Shown piece after piece: positions 8,239-17,320 of a stretch of DNA of 64,000 nucleotides. The notes beneath the pieces were generated by a model. It saw only the letters and a list, made by a program, of their open reading frames with translations, was not told where the DNA came from and did not search any database. Source of the stretch: Capnocytophaga sp. oral taxon 878 (GTDB lineage Bacteria; Bacteroidota; Bacteroidia; Flavobacteriales; Flavobacteriaceae); contig NZ_CP027229.1 in the NCBI RefSeq assembly GCF_002999135.1, positions 2,517,501 through 2,581,500 on the forward strand. Direction: 5' to 3'. Each line of letters starts with the position of its first letter. The first letter of the stretch is position 1. A program made the translations under genes and the position numbers.

Positions 8239-9519
8239 ATGAGAATAAGAGTAATGAACTTGATGCTGCTGCTGTTATGTCCGTTATTGGCAATGGCGCA
8301 GTTGGAGCGCTCACAGGCGTTTCGGGATCAGTATAAGCTTAAGGAGGTGGTTATTTTGAGTAGGCATAACATTCGTTCGTCGTTATCGGTGAATGGTAGT
8401 ATGCTACAAAAGATGACGCCGCACCAATGGATAAAATGGAGTGCTGCGCCCAGTGAGCTTACCTTGCGGGGTGGAGCCCTTGAGACTATTATGGGTCAGT
8501 TTTTTAGGAAATGGACTATAGATGAGGGTCTGTTTGTTGAAAATGCTACCCCTTCGGTAGATGAGGTGCATTTTTATGCTAATAGTATGCAGCGTACGGT
8601 GGCTACGGCTCAGTACTTTTCATCGGGGTTTATGCCGCTGGCTAATTTGCGTATTCATCATAGGTTTACGCCCAGCAAGATGGACCCTGTTTTCTTCCCT
8701 GCCCTTACTAAGAGCAGTGAGGCTTTTAAGGCTCAGGCGATGAAGGAAATAGCTGCTATGGGTGGCAAGAAAGGTATAGTGGGTATTAATGAGGGCTTGA
8801 AGGATTCATATCAGCTACTGGAAAAGGTGTTGGACTTGAAGAACTCGCCTGCTTGTAAGGGGGGTGAGCTGTGTGCCTTTGACGATTATAATACTAAACT
8901 TATACTTGAGAAGGGTGATGAGCCTAATATGAAGGGGTCGTTAAAGTTTGCTAACTCGGCTTCGGATGCGTTTATTTTGCAGTTCTACGAAGATAAAGAC
9001 CCTGTACAGGCGGGTTTTGGGCATAAGCTTACTGCTGCTGAATGGGAGAAGATAGCTAAGGTGAAGGATGTGTATGGCGATGTGCTGTTCACGGCTCCTA
9101 TTGTGGCGGTGAATGTGGCTCACCCTTTGCTGGTGTATATGAAGGATGAGCTGAATGCTAAGAACCGGAAGTTCACGTTTTTGTGTGGGCACGACTCGAA
9201 CATAGCTAGTGTGGGTGCTGCTTTGGAGATTGAGGAGTATTCGTTACCGAAATCGATAGAGAAGAAGACGCCTATAGGTAGCAAGCTGGTGTTTGAGAAA
9301 TGGGTGGATAAGGCTGGTAAGGAGTTTGTATCGGTAAATATAGTGTATCAAACTACTGAGCAACTACGTGAGGTGCAACTACTGGATATGGAGAACCCTC
9401 CGGTGGTGTTTCCTTTGAAATTAAAAGGTATTACGGCTAATGCTGATGGGTTGTACACTTTGGAGAGTGTGAATGGTCGTTTTGATAAGGCTATTCGGGC
9501 TTATGAGGCTATTAAGTAG
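8239..9519 (+). CDS. Secreted histidine-type acid phosphatase (phytase-like)
   Basis: A 426-residue branch-2 histidine phosphatase with a signal peptide (MRIRVMNLMLLLLCPLLAMA). The N-terminal catalytic loop is SRHNIRSS (residues 41-48; His43), where Asn replaces the Gly of the canonical RHGxR, as is usual in Bacteroidota members. The proton-donor motif is GHDSN (His318-Asp319). Branch-2 enzymes include acid glucose-1-phosphatase, phytase and MINPP; the substrate is not determined here. It is the last gene of the phosphatase-porin-phosphatase cluster, 24 nt after the porin, and is followed by a terminator. Confidence 0.88.
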   Translation: MRIRVMNLMLLLLCPLLAMAQLERSQAFRDQYKLKEVVILSRHNIRSSLSVNGSMLQKMTPHQWIKWSAAPSELTLRGGALETIMGQFFRKWTIDEGLFVENATPSVDEVHFYANSMQRTVATAQYFSSGFMPLANLRIHHRFTPSKMDPVFFPALTKSSEAFKAQAMKEIAAMGGKKGIVGINEGLKDSYQLLEKVLDLKNSPACKGGELCAFDDYNTKLILEKGDEPNMKGSLKFANSASDAFILQFYEDKDPVQAGFGHKLTAAEWEKIAKVKDVYGDVLFTAPIVAVNVAHPLLVYMKDELNAKNRKFTFLCGHDSNIASVGAALEIEEYSLPKSIEKKTPIGSKLVFEKWVDKAGKEFVSVNIVYQTTEQLREVQLLDMENPPVVFPLKLKGITANADGLYTLESVNGRFDKAIRAYEAIK

Positions 9520-9576
9520 TATGATATGCTAAGGATATACGAGATGAGAAAAATCTCGGTGGATTGAATTGATGAA

Positions 9577-9618
9577 GGACAGTCGTTAAGCGTAGTGCTT
9601 GACGGCTGTTCTTTTTTT
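9577..9618 (+). terminator. Terminator after the histidine phosphatase
   Basis: A 15-bp stem with G-U pairs (GGACAGTCGTTAAGC with GCTTGACGGCTGTTC), a 5-nt loop and a TTTTTTT tail. Confidence 0.8.
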
Positions 9619-10270
9619 AGGGGATAGGGGGTAGGAGTTAGGGCATAGGAGTTAGGGCATAGGAGATAGGAAATAGGCGGGGAGTGGAATTGACAAAAAT
9701 AGGGAAAATTTAGAGAAAGGGTGTGAAAAATGTAGGTTTTGAGGGATTTTGTTGCGGATTTGGTAAAGAGAGGGAGGGTGGGGAAGGGGCTGGAAATCAA
9801 GGGAGTAATATTTATCCTTCGTTTATAGTTCGTTTATCCTTCGTTATAGGTTCGCTTAAGGTAGGTAATAGATAAGAGATAAGAGGCAAGAGGGTGGGGC
9901 GGAAAGGGCTGATTATTAGGGGAAAGGAGTTAGGAGATAGGGAATAGGTGGTTTTTGCATTATTCGCAATTTAGGGGATAGGAGGCAGGGGATAGGAGGT
10001 AGATGGTGAGGGAGTAGGGGAAAGGAGTTAGGAATTAAGGGGGAGGAGGTAAGAGGGACGAAAGATAGATGGGGAGGGAGTAGGGGAAAGGAGTTAGGAA
10101 TTAGAGGGGAGGAGGTAAGAGGGACGAAAGATAGATGGGGAGAGAGTAGGGGAGGATGAATGGGATTAATGAATGATGTGAGATTGGGGGGGAGAGTGTG
10201 ATTAGGTGGATTGGGGAATTATTTGTATTTTTGTAGTTGGAAGGGGAATAATTGGGGAGGAAAGATAAAA
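9619..10270 (-). repeat. Long dispersed intergenic element, copy E2
   Basis: A non-coding, purine-rich (on +) stretch upstream of thrS, in the opposite orientation to E1. Reading the minus strand it carries the same blocks: ATAATGCAAAAACC (about 9955), TAATAATCA...CTCTTATCTCTTA (about 9868-9925), the repeated core (about 9806-9856), TTGATTTCCAGCCCC (about 9787-9801) and AAATCCGCAACAAAATCCC (about 9740-9762). The 10.0-10.15 kb part is enlarged by a 66-bp tandem duplication. A short minus-strand ORF across 9501-9800 is low-complexity and not credible. Confidence 0.85.
10013..10146. repeat. 66-bp tandem duplication within E2
   Basis: Two near-identical 66-bp units (about 10013-10078 and 10079-10146) contain GGAAAGGAGTTAGGAATTA, GAGGAGGTAAGAGGGACG and AAAGATAGATGGGG. 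They differ at only a few positions, so the duplication is recent. Confidence 0.8.
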
Positions 10271-10320
10271 GTATTTGTAGTGCTTGATGAAAAAAGGGGA
10301 ATATGAGTAAGAAAGATTTT

Positions 10321-10350
10321 TTGCTAATTAAAAAATTATTTGTACTTTTG
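10321..10350 (+). promoter_or_regulatory. Bacteroidota promoter of the thrS operon
   Basis: TTG (10321-10323), 19 nt, TACTTTTG (10343-10350); the thrS ATG is 44 nt downstream. Confidence 0.8.
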
Positions 10351-10393
10351 CACTTTCAAATAGAAGTATACTAAAAAAATCAACAATATAAAG

Positions 10394-12334
10394 ATGATTA
10401 AAATTACCTTACCCGACGGCTCGGTTAAAGAGTACCAAAGTGGGATTACACCTGCTGAAATAGCTGCCTCTATTAGTGAGGGGTTGGCGCGTAACGTACT
10501 GTCTGCCAGTTTTAATGGTGTTACAGTAGAGACGGTTACACCGCTGACGACGGATGGTAGTTTGGTGCTTTATACTTGGGATAATCCTGAGGGTAAGAAG
10601 GCTTTTTGGCACTCATCGGCGCATATTTTGGCTCAAGCGCTTGAGGAGTTATACCCAGGGATAAAACTTACTATAGGACCTGCGATAGCTAATGGTTTTT
10701 ATTACGATGTTGATTTCAATGGGAAACCGATTTCGGAGAAAGATTTTGCGGCTATTGAGGCTAAGTTTTTGGAGATAGCCAGAGGCAAGCACCCATTTAA
10801 AATGCGCCCTGTGAGCAAGGCAGAGGCTTTGTCGTACTACGTGGGTAAAAACGAGTATAAGACGGAGCTTATTGAAGCGCTTGAGGATGGTAGTATTACC
10901 TTCTGTGATCATAGTACTTTTACCGACCTTTGTAGGGGAGGGCATATTCCTAATACTGGATTTGTAAAGGCTGTGAAGGTGCTAAGTGCTGCTGGTGCTT
11001 ACTGGCGTGGTGATGAGCATAAACCACAACTTACGCGTGTGTATGGTATTTCGTTCCCGAAACAAAAGGAGCTTACTGAATATCTTGAGCTACTGGAAGA
11101 GGCTAAGAAACGTGACCACCGCAAATTGGGTAAAGAGTTGGAATTGTTTACCTTCTCGAACAAGGTGGGGCAGGGATTGCCGCTTTGGTTGCCTAAAGGA
11201 GCCGCCTTACGTGAGCGCTTGGAGACGTTTTTGCGTAAAGCCCAAAAACAAGCGGGTTATGAGCAAGTAGTAACCCCACATATAGGACATAAGAATTTAT
11301 ATGTTACCTCGGGACACTGGGATAAATATGGTAAGGATAGTTTCCAACCGATAGCAACCCCTAACGAAGGTGAGGAATATTTACTAAAACCTATGAACTG
11401 TCCGCATCACTGTGAGATATATAACTCACATCCTTGGAGTTATAAGGATTTGCCTAAGCGTTTTGCGGAGTTTGGTACTGTATATCGTTATGAGCAGAGT
11501 GGTGAATTACACGGGCTGACTCGTGTGCGTTGCTTTACTCAAGATGATGCGCATATTTTCTGTACTCCAGAGCAGTTAGATGCAGAGTTCAAGCACGTAA
11601 TAGACTTGGTGCTTTATGTGTTTGGATCGTTAGGATTTGAGAATTTTACTGCGCAGGTATCATTACGTGATCCTGAGAACCTTACTAAGTATATAGGTAG
11701 TGATGAGAACTGGGCTAAGGCTGAAAACGCGATTATTAATGCGGCTAAAGAAAAGGGGCTTAACTATGTGATAGAAACAGGAGAAGCAGCTTTCTATGGA
11801 CCTAAGCTAGACTTTATGGTGAAAGATGCTTTGGGCAGGAGTTGGCAATTAGGTACTATACAAGTGGATTATAATCTTCCTGAGCGTTTTGATCTTTGGT
11901 ATAAAGGGGCAGATAATGAAATGCACCGCCCAGTGATGATACACCGTGCGCCTTTTGGTAGTATGGAGCGCTTTGTAGCTATCTTATTAGAACATACAGG
12001 AGGTAACTTCCCGTTATGGCTTACCCCTGACCAAGCTATAGTACTATCACTTAGTGAGAAGTATGAGGGATATGCCCAAAAGGTACTGAAAGACTTAGAA
12101 AATCAAGATGTACGTACCCTTATAGATAATAGGGCAGAAACAATGGGTAAAAAGATACGTGAGGCTGAGAAGCAAAAAGTGCCTTATATGCTTATTGTAG
12201 GTGAGAATGAAGAAAAAGAAGGTACAGTATCGGTACGCAAACGCGGAGGAGAAGACTTAGGCAGTATGAGCGTTGAGGCTTTTGCTAACCTTATAAAAGG
12301 GGAGATAGCAAAGAGTATCAAACAATTTGAATAA
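10394..12334 (+). CDS. thrS: Threonyl-tRNA synthetase
   Basis: A 646-residue class IIa aminoacyl-tRNA synthetase that charges tRNA-Thr. Domains in order: TGS (about 1-62); the editing domain with the zinc-like HSSAH motif (about 74-78) and CxxxH-type CRGGH; the catalytic core containing [10 protein letters not shown] (motif 2 region and zinc Cys), [15 protein letters not shown] and QDDAHIF; motif 3 [11 protein letters not shown]; and an anticodon-binding domain from about residue 545. Length is normal. It heads the operon thrS-infC-rpmI-rplT: infC begins about 15 nt after its stop. Confidence 0.97.
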   Translation: MIKITLPDGSVKEYQSGITPAEIAASISEGLARNVLSASFNGVTVETVTPLTTDGSLVLYTWDNPEGKKAFWHSSAHILAQALEELYPGIKLTIGPAIANGFYYDVDFNGKPISEKDFAAIEAKFLEIARGKHPFKMRPVSKAEALSYYVGKNEYKTELIEALEDGSITFCDHSTFTDLCRGGHIPNTGFVKAVKVLSAAGAYWRGDEHKPQLTRVYGISFPKQKELTEYLELLEEAKKRDHRKLGKELELFTFSNKVGQGLPLWLPKGAALRERLETFLRKAQKQAGYEQVVTPHIGHKNLYVTSGHWDKYGKDSFQPIATPNEGEEYLLKPMNCPHHCEIYNSHPWSYKDLPKRFAEFGTVYRYEQSGELHGLTRVRCFTQDDAHIFCTPEQLDAEFKHVIDLVLYVFGSLGFENFTAQVSLRDPENLTKYIGSDENWAKAENAIINAAKEKGLNYVIETGEAAFYGPKLDFMVKDALGRSWQLGTIQVDYNLPERFDLWYKGADNEMHRPVMIHRAPFGSMERFVAILLEHTGGNFPLWLTPDQAIVLSLSEKYEGYAQKVLKDLENQDVRTLIDNRAETMGKKIREAEKQKVPYMLIVGENEEKEGTVSVRKRGGEDLGSMSVEAFANLIKGEIAKSIKQFE

Positions 12335-12349
12335 AAATTTAAAATTTAA

Positions 12350-12904
12350 ATAGCCATCATTAAAAAAAGTAACACACCAGGTAGAGATGACAAACAACCA
12401 CATCGCCTTAATAGAGATATTAGGGTGCCAGAGGTACGTTTGGTAGGGGAGAACGTTGAGAGCGGCGTATACCCCACTCGTAAAGCATTAGAAATTGCTA
12501 ATGAATTAGAACTTGATTTGGTGGAAATATCACCAAATGCCACGCCACCAGTTTGTAAAGTAATAGACTATAAGAAGTTTCTTTACGAGCAGAAAAAGCG
12601 TGAGAAGGAAATGAAAGCTAAGGCTACTAAGGTAGTGATTAAGGAAATTCGCTTTGGGCCTCAAACTGATGACCATGATTACGACTTTAAGAAGAAGCAC
12701 GGTGAGAAGTTTCTCAAAGAAGGCTCAAAAGTGAAGGCCTACGTGTTTTTCAAAGGGCGTTCTATCATCTACAAAGACCAAGGTGAAATACTGTTATTGC
12801 GCCTAGCTACCGACCTTGAAGAGTATGGTAAGGTAGAGCAGATGCCTAAACTTGAGGGGAAACGTATGACAATGTTCCTAGCCCCTTTACCTAAGAAGAA
12901 ATAA
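12350..12904 (+). CDS. infC: Translation initiation factor IF-3, probable AUA start
   Basis: IF-3 monitors initiator-tRNA and start-codon pairing on the 30S subunit. The conserved body is clear from [10 protein letters not shown] through the linker [11 protein letters not shown] to [13 protein letters not shown]. The only standard start is a GTG at 12425, inside the conserved IRVPEVR segment, which would remove the normal N-terminus. In frame upstream, after a stop at 12347, the codons read ATA GCC ATC ATT AAA AAA, giving (M)[10 protein letters not shown]...[11 protein letters not shown]. This matches the usual flavobacterial N-terminus MAI-basic-INxxIRVPEVR. No ATG, GTG or TTG lies between. 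I therefore place the start at the ATA (12350); ATC 12356 or ATT 12359 are alternatives. Rare infC starts permit IF-3 autoregulation in other bacteria. Confidence 0.9.
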   Translation: MAIIKKSNTPGRDDKQPHRLNRDIRVPEVRLVGENVESGVYPTRKALEIANELELDLVEISPNATPPVCKVIDYKKFLYEQKKREKEMKAKATKVVIKEIRFGPQTDDHDYDFKKKHGEKFLKEGSKVKAYVFFKGRSIIYKDQGEILLLRLATDLEEYGKVEQMPKLEGKRMTMFLAPLPKKK

Positions 12905-12996
12905 TCCCCTCTCTAACCCTCCCCCAAGGGGAGGATAAAAGTGAGGGTAAAGAATAAACTCCCATAACTCCCCTCCTTGTGAGGGGTAGGGGGAGA
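12905..12996. repeat. Pair of GC-rich hairpins between infC and rpmI
   Basis: Two short hairpins lie within an imperfect inverted arrangement: CCTCCCC-CAA-GGGGAGG (12918-12934) and CCCCTC-CTTGT-GAGGGG (12970-12986). They have no T-run, so they are more likely a processing/stability element or a small dispersed repeat than a terminator. Confidence 0.55.
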
Positions 12997-13026
12997 ACGG
13001 AATTATATCAATAAATATCTAAGCAA

Positions 13027-13224
13027 ATGCCAAAAATTAAAACTAAATCGGGAGCTAAGAAGCGTTTTAAGCTAACAGGCTCTGGCAAAATCAAAAGGAA
13101 ACACGCGTTCAAAAGCCACATCTTAACTAAGAAGGCTAAAAAACGCAAGTTAGCACTTACACACGCTACCCTTGTACATACTAATGACGAAGCGAGTGTA
13201 AAGAAACAATTAGGCTTAAAATAA
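13027..13224 (+). CDS. rpmI: 50S ribosomal protein L35
   Basis: A 65-residue, highly basic protein ([20 protein letters not shown], then [14 protein letters not shown]) of normal L35 length. It binds 23S rRNA in the large subunit. Third gene of the thrS-infC-rpmI-rplT operon. The 98-nt gap before rplT contains GTAGG and CCTGCTAC stretches that could pair weakly; I would not call it an L20 leader from this alone. Confidence 0.97.
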   Translation: MPKIKTKSGAKKRFKLTGSGKIKRKHAFKSHILTKKAKKRKLALTHATLVHTNDEASVKKQLGLK

Positions 13225-13322
13225 TTGTTTTATAGTAGGAATTTAATAACCGTGGAGTAGGTACCCCTAAGAGTTTGTTTTAAGCACGAACCACCTGCTA
13301 CAAAAATTAAAAAAAAGAATTT

Positions 13323-13667
13323 ATGCCAAGATCAGTAAATGCAGTAGCTCGTAGAGCTCGTAGAAAAAAGATAATGAAGCAAGCCAAAGGTTTCTTTGGC
13401 CGCAGAAAAAACGTTTGGACGGTAGCTAAAAACGCTGTTGAGAAAGCAATGCAGTATGCTTACCGTGACCGTCGTAACAAGAAGAGAACCTTCCGCGCTT
13501 TGTGGATTGTGCGTATTAACGCAGGTGCTCGCTTGCACGGCTTGTCATACTCACAATTTATGGGTAAACTTAAAGCTGCTAACATTGAGCTTAACCGCAA
13601 GGTTCTTGCCGATTTGGCAATGAGCCACCCAGAAGCGTTCAAAGCTATTGTAGAAAAAGTAAAATAA
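13323..13667 (+). CDS. rplT: 50S ribosomal protein L20
   Basis: A 114-residue basic protein ([20 protein letters not shown], then [16 protein letters not shown]) of normal length that nucleates 23S rRNA folding. L20 represses its own operon in several bacteria. It is the last gene of the operon and is followed by a terminator at 13702. Confidence 0.97.
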   Translation: MPRSVNAVARRARRKKIMKQAKGFFGRRKNVWTVAKNAVEKAMQYAYRDRRNKKRTFRALWIVRINAGARLHGLSYSQFMGKLKAANIELNRKVLADLAMSHPEAFKAIVEKVK

Positions 13668-13701
13668 ACGTTTAACACACGATATAATTCCGTATATAGA
13701 G

Positions 13702-13730
13702 AAAGCTGCCTTAAAGAGGCGGCTTTTTTT
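13702..13730 (+). terminator. Terminator of the thrS-rplT operon
   Basis: A 9-bp stem with one U-G pair (AAAGCTGCC with GGCGGCTTT), a 7-nt loop, then TTTT. Confidence 0.8.
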
Positions 13731-13761
13731 GTGGGAAGACTTGTTAGGGCTTGAAAATCTT

Positions 13762-13792
13762 TTTGTTAGTTGGAATTTGTTTTGTACATTTG
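13762..13792 (+). promoter_or_regulatory. Bacteroidota promoter of the GH65 gene
   Basis: TTTG (13762-13765), 19 nt, TACATTTG (13785-13792); the ATG follows 20 nt later. Confidence 0.8.
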
Positions 13793-13812
13793 CGGCAATT
13801 AGATAAATAAAT

Positions 13813-15975
13813 ATGAATACTTGGAATATTATAGTTGAAGGCTTTGATAAAGCTGAGGTTACAAAGCACGAGAGTATTTTTAGTCTTGGTAATGGGGCTA
13901 TGGGTATGCGTGCTAATTTTGAGGAAGATTACAGTGGTAATACCTTGCAAGGTAGTTACATAGGCGGGGTGTATTACCCTGATAAAACACGTGTAGGATG
14001 GTGGAAGAATGGTTACCCCGAGTATTTTGCTAAAGTACTGAATGCGCCAAGCTGGATAGGACTACATATCAAAATAAATGGGGAGTTACTGGATTTGAAT
14101 ACTTGTATTGAGGTGAAAGACTTCAGGAGGCAGCTGAATATGAAAGAGGGATGGTATGAGCGTTCATTTAGGGCTGTGCTACCTAATTATCAAGAAGTGG
14201 AAGTGAAAGCCTTGCGCTTCCTGTCGTTGTATTGCGATGAACTTGGCGCCTTACGCTACCAAATTACTCCGCTTACTACAGATGCTACTATAGAAATAGA
14301 AAGCTATTTAGATAGCGGTATCAAAAATAATGATGCTAACTGGGATGAGCATTTTTGGGATACCCTATCTGTAGCAAGTACAGAAAACAGCGCTCAAATA
14401 GTAGCTGAAACTAAAAAAACAGGCTTTAGGGTACAAACCTTTATGCGGAATGATTTGTTTGTAGGCAAAGAAGCATTGGCTATAAAACCTAAGGAACATA
14501 GGAAAGAGAACTATATAGGCTTACAATATGAGGTGAGGGTTAAGAAACATCAGAGGTTTTGTATTGAGAAATATGGGGGGTATCTTACAAAAAAATCGGG
14601 AGGTGCTGAATTTCCTGCTTTTGATGAGAAAGAAGGGCTTTTTAATACACTCTTAGACTATCAAAAGAAGTGCTGGGCGGCTATATGGGAGACATCGGAT
14701 ATAGTGATTGAAGGAGATGAAGCTGCCCAACAGGGTATCCGGTTTAATATTTTCCAATTGAACCAAACATACTCGGGCAAGTATGCAAACCTAAATATAG
14801 GGCCTAAAGGATTTACAGGTGAGAAGTATGGCGGCAGTACTTATTGGGATACTGAGGCGTACTGCTTACCTTTTTATATGGCTACCAAAGGTGCTAATGT
14901 AGCACGTAACTTACTAATGTACAGGTATAACCAGCTGCCTGAGGCTATAGCTAATGCTAAGAAATTGGGCTTTACTGGTGGGGCTGCTCTTTACCCTATG
15001 GTTACAATGAATGGTGAGGAATGCCATAATGAGTGGGAGATTACCTTTGAAGAGATACACCGCAATGGGGCTATAGCTTTTGCTATTTACAATTATACGC
15101 GTTATACGGGTGATGAGGAGTATGTAAAGAATTACGGGGTGAAGGTGCTTGTAGCTATCGCTCGTTTTTGGGCACAAAGAGCTTCTTTTTCGGCAGATAA
15201 GAAGAAATATGTTATACTAGGAGTAACTGGGCCTAATGAGTACGAAAATAACGTGAATAATAACTTTTATACTAACTTTATAGCTATATGGTGCTTACGG
15301 TATGCTTCGGAAATAATGCTGAAATATGAGGCTGAGGAAGCTACAGGGCGTATAATTAAAGAGCTTGAGGTAGGTGCTGATGAGATAGAAAGCTGGGGTG
15401 ATATTGCTAAAAATATGTATTTGCCTTATGATAAAGAGCGGGGCATTTTCTTGCAGCAAGATGGTTTTTTGGATAAAGAACTGAAACCGGTGGGCTGTAT
15501 TGATGCGGCTGAGCGCCCTATTAACCAGCATTGGTCGTGGGATAGGATACTACGCTCGGTGTATATTAAGCAGGCGGATACGCTGCAAGGGTTTTACTTT
15601 TTTGAAGATCATTTCAGCAAAGAAGAACTGCAAAAGCACTATGAGTTCTATGAGCCTTTCACGGTACACGAATCATCCTTATCACCGTGTGTGCATAGTG
15701 TACTGGCATCGGCATTGGGCAAAAGAGAGGAGGCTTACCAGCTGTATTTGCGCACTGCTAGACTTGACTTGGACGACTATAACAAGGAGGTGCACGAGGG
15801 GCTTCATATTACCTCGATGGCTGGTACTTGGCTTAGTATAGTAGAGGGGTTTGCTGGTATGCGGGTGAAGAATGGTGAATTGGTATTTAATCCGCATTTG
15901 CCTAAACACTGGAAGAGTCTTAGCTTTAAGGTGGATTTTAGAGGAGATATAAGGAGTTATACGTTTACAAATTAG
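13813..15975 (+). CDS. Glycoside hydrolase family 65 disaccharide phosphorylase
   Basis: A 720-residue cytoplasmic GH65 enzyme, a family that phosphorolyses alpha-glucosides such as maltose, trehalose or kojibiose to beta-glucose-1-phosphate and a sugar. The N-terminal beta-sandwich starts WNIIVEGFDKAEVTKHESIFSLGNG; the (alpha/alpha)6 barrel carries YWDTEAYCLPF, NGEECHNEWEITFEEIHRNG and VTGPNEYENNVNN. Glu476 in GPNEY is the expected general acid. The C-terminal part has SSLSPCVHS and HITSMAGTW. It most resembles maltose phosphorylases, but no beta-phosphoglucomutase gene is adjacent and there is no signal peptide. It is monocistronic and ends only 9 bp from a convergent gene. Confidence 0.9.
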   Translation: MNTWNIIVEGFDKAEVTKHESIFSLGNGAMGMRANFEEDYSGNTLQGSYIGGVYYPDKTRVGWWKNGYPEYFAKVLNAPSWIGLHIKINGELLDLNTCIEVKDFRRQLNMKEGWYERSFRAVLPNYQEVEVKALRFLSLYCDELGALRYQITPLTTDATIEIESYLDSGIKNNDANWDEHFWDTLSVASTENSAQIVAETKKTGFRVQTFMRNDLFVGKEALAIKPKEHRKENYIGLQYEVRVKKHQRFCIEKYGGYLTKKSGGAEFPAFDEKEGLFNTLLDYQKKCWAAIWETSDIVIEGDEAAQQGIRFNIFQLNQTYSGKYANLNIGPKGFTGEKYGGSTYWDTEAYCLPFYMATKGANVARNLLMYRYNQLPEAIANAKKLGFTGGAALYPMVTMNGEECHNEWEITFEEIHRNGAIAFAIYNYTRYTGDEEYVKNYGVKVLVAIARFWAQRASFSADKKKYVILGVTGPNEYENNVNNNFYTNFIAIWCLRYASEIMLKYEAEEATGRIIKELEVGADEIESWGDIAKNMYLPYDKERGIFLQQDGFLDKELKPVGCIDAAERPINQHWSWDRILRSVYIKQADTLQGFYFFEDHFSKEELQKHYEFYEPFTVHESSLSPCVHSVLASALGKREEAYQLYLRTARLDLDDYNKEVHEGLHITSMAGTWLSIVEGFAGMRVKNGELVFNPHLPKHWKSLSFKVDFRGDIRSYTFTN

Positions 15976-15984
15976 CAGGCGTAC

Positions 15985-16692
15985 TTATTGGCTTGTGGTG
16001 GCTGGATAGGTATCGATAATGATGGTGAAGTACTGAGGGTTGTAGAGGGTAGTCATAGTGGAAAAGGTGTCTTTGCGCACCTTTTTATCGGTGGGGAAGG
16101 CTATGTAATGGAGGTCATTATCTAGGATTTGGTAGATGAGCTCGGTGCAATAGAGTTGTGAGGGCTCATCGATAGTGCCTATGTGATCAAAGGGTATTTT
16201 TGCTTGTAGGTAGTATTGGGCTCTTTTTACTACTTGGGTGCCTTGTGCAGGGGTGATGTTATTGGGGCGTACTACTAATAGTTTTTCGGGCATAGAGTAC
16301 TGTAGGAAGTTTTTTAAAGGCTGTTCTTGTACTCCGTCGGTATTACTTACATCGGAAGAAAGGGAATGAATTACGTACCATTCGTTCCCTTTTTTGTGTA
16401 GGATACCTGAATGGGTGACGTCGTATTTTTTGTTATTGAGCATATCGGCTATCATATCGCTGAAGAGTCCGTAGCCACGGCGTAGGATGATGTCGCCTTC
16501 TTGTAGTTGGGTGAGTTGTAGTTGGGTGAGTCGTGTTTGTTTGAGGTTGGCTGCTACGAGGCGTTTTTCTTGTTGGGCATCGAAGTAGAAGAAAAGTTTA
16601 AAGGCTGCCCATAGGAGAAAAAAAATCCCAAGAGTGATAAGGACTACTTTGGTAGTTTTTTTCATCTTGGGATTTTTAAATTGTTTAGGCAT
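15985..16692 (-). CDS. YiiX/YebB-like NlpC/P60-superfamily cysteine hydrolase
   Basis: A 235-residue membrane-anchored protein: one N-terminal transmembrane segment (VVLITLGIFFLLWAAFKLFF) followed by a permuted papain-like domain. Family motifs are GDIILRRG, the histidine in VTHSGI, VIHS and the cysteine in LYCTELIYQ. YiiX/YaeF-type enzymes are thought to act on lipids or peptides at the envelope; the substrate here is unknown. The start at 16692 lies 5 nt after the upstream stop; a second ATG at 16665 (MKKTTKV) is equally plausible. It is co-transcribed with the 16698-17177 lipoprotein gene. Confidence 0.8.
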   Translation of the reverse strand: MPKQFKNPKMKKTTKVVLITLGIFFLLWAAFKLFFYFDAQQEKRLVAANLKQTRLTQLQLTQLQEGDIILRRGYGLFSDMIADMLNNKKYDVTHSGILHKKGNEWYVIHSLSSDVSNTDGVQEQPLKNFLQYSMPEKLLVVRPNNITPAQGTQVVKRAQYYLQAKIPFDHIGTIDEPSQLYCTELIYQILDNDLHYIAFPTDKKVRKDTFSTMTTLYNPQYFTIIIDTYPATTSQ

Positions 16693-16697
16693 ATCTA

Positions 16698-17177
16698 CTA
16701 TTGATTAGCTTCAGTAGTAGAGGTTGCGTCTTCTGCTTCTTCGATTACAGAGGCTCCTTCTTCTTCATCTTCTTGTGTATCAGGAACGTCCATAGAAGGG
16801 GTTTTTCCGCCTTCTTTACCATTTTCTTTATTTACAGTTACGAGCCATTTGCCGTCGATTTTTTTAAGATCAACAGTATCTTCTTTTTCTTCTCCTTCGG
16901 TTTTGAAGTATACTTTAGCGGTATCGCCGTTAATTTCTTCTTTTGTGATGGTGAATTTTTTAGCTTTTTTCTCCTTTTCGGGTACTGCTTTGGAGAAGCC
17001 TTCAAGGGCACTTAACATTTGAGCGGTAGGCTGGTCGCAATATTTTTGAGCTTCTTTAAAGTCGTAGTCATAAATGGCTTTCATAAATTTTTCGGCAACG
17101 GCTTTAGGTGAGTTTCCTGAACAAGAAACTAAGAATAGGCTTCCTAATAGGAAGAGGGATAAAAACAGTTTTTTCAT
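16698..17177 (-). CDS. DUF4878-like lipoprotein
   Basis: A 159-residue lipoprotein (lipobox FLVSC, Cys19). The segment PKAVAEKFMKAIYDYDFKEA followed by KVYFKTEGEE, DTVDLKKIDGKWLV is the NTF2-like fold of DUF4878 proteins. The tail (from about 125) is acidic and Glu/Asp/Thr-rich. The residues after Cys19 (SGNSPK) lack the acidic surface-export signal, so a periplasmic location is likely. A promoter lies at 17246-17276 and the YiiX-like gene follows directly. Function unknown. Confidence 0.8.
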   Translation of the reverse strand: MKKLFLSLFLLGSLFLVSCSGNSPKAVAEKFMKAIYDYDFKEAQKYCDQPTAQMLSALEGFSKAVPEKEKKAKKFTITKEEINGDTAKVYFKTEGEEKEDTVDLKKIDGKWLVTVNKENGKEGGKTPSMDVPDTQEDEEEGASVIEEAEDATSTTEANQ

Positions 17178-17245
17178 TGTATATAAATATTTAAAATTAA
17201 GTTATTTTCGGGGGTGAGACAGCGTGTGCTGTTACTATTATGGGG

Positions 17246-17276
17246 CAAAAGTACGAATTAATTTTAAATAAACAAA
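17246..17276 (-). promoter_or_regulatory. Bacteroidota promoter of the lipoprotein/YiiX operon
   Basis: Minus strand TTTG (17273-17276), 19 nt, TACTTTTG (17246-17253). Confidence 0.8.
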
Positions 17277-17320
17277 TGTTTTTGGAAATTTATAAGGAGA
17301 TGAGGGGCTGGGTGTGGGGG

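Noticed and set aside
9501..9800. 99-residue minus-strand frame overlapping the end of the histidine phosphatase gene and E2
   Set aside because: Low-complexity Ser/Pro/Leu product crossing a terminator; no homologous frame in E1 or E4.
16701..17015. 104-residue plus-strand Phe-rich frame
   Set aside because: Antisense of the Lys/Glu-rich lipoprotein gene (GAA/AAG read backwards gives TTC/CTT codons).
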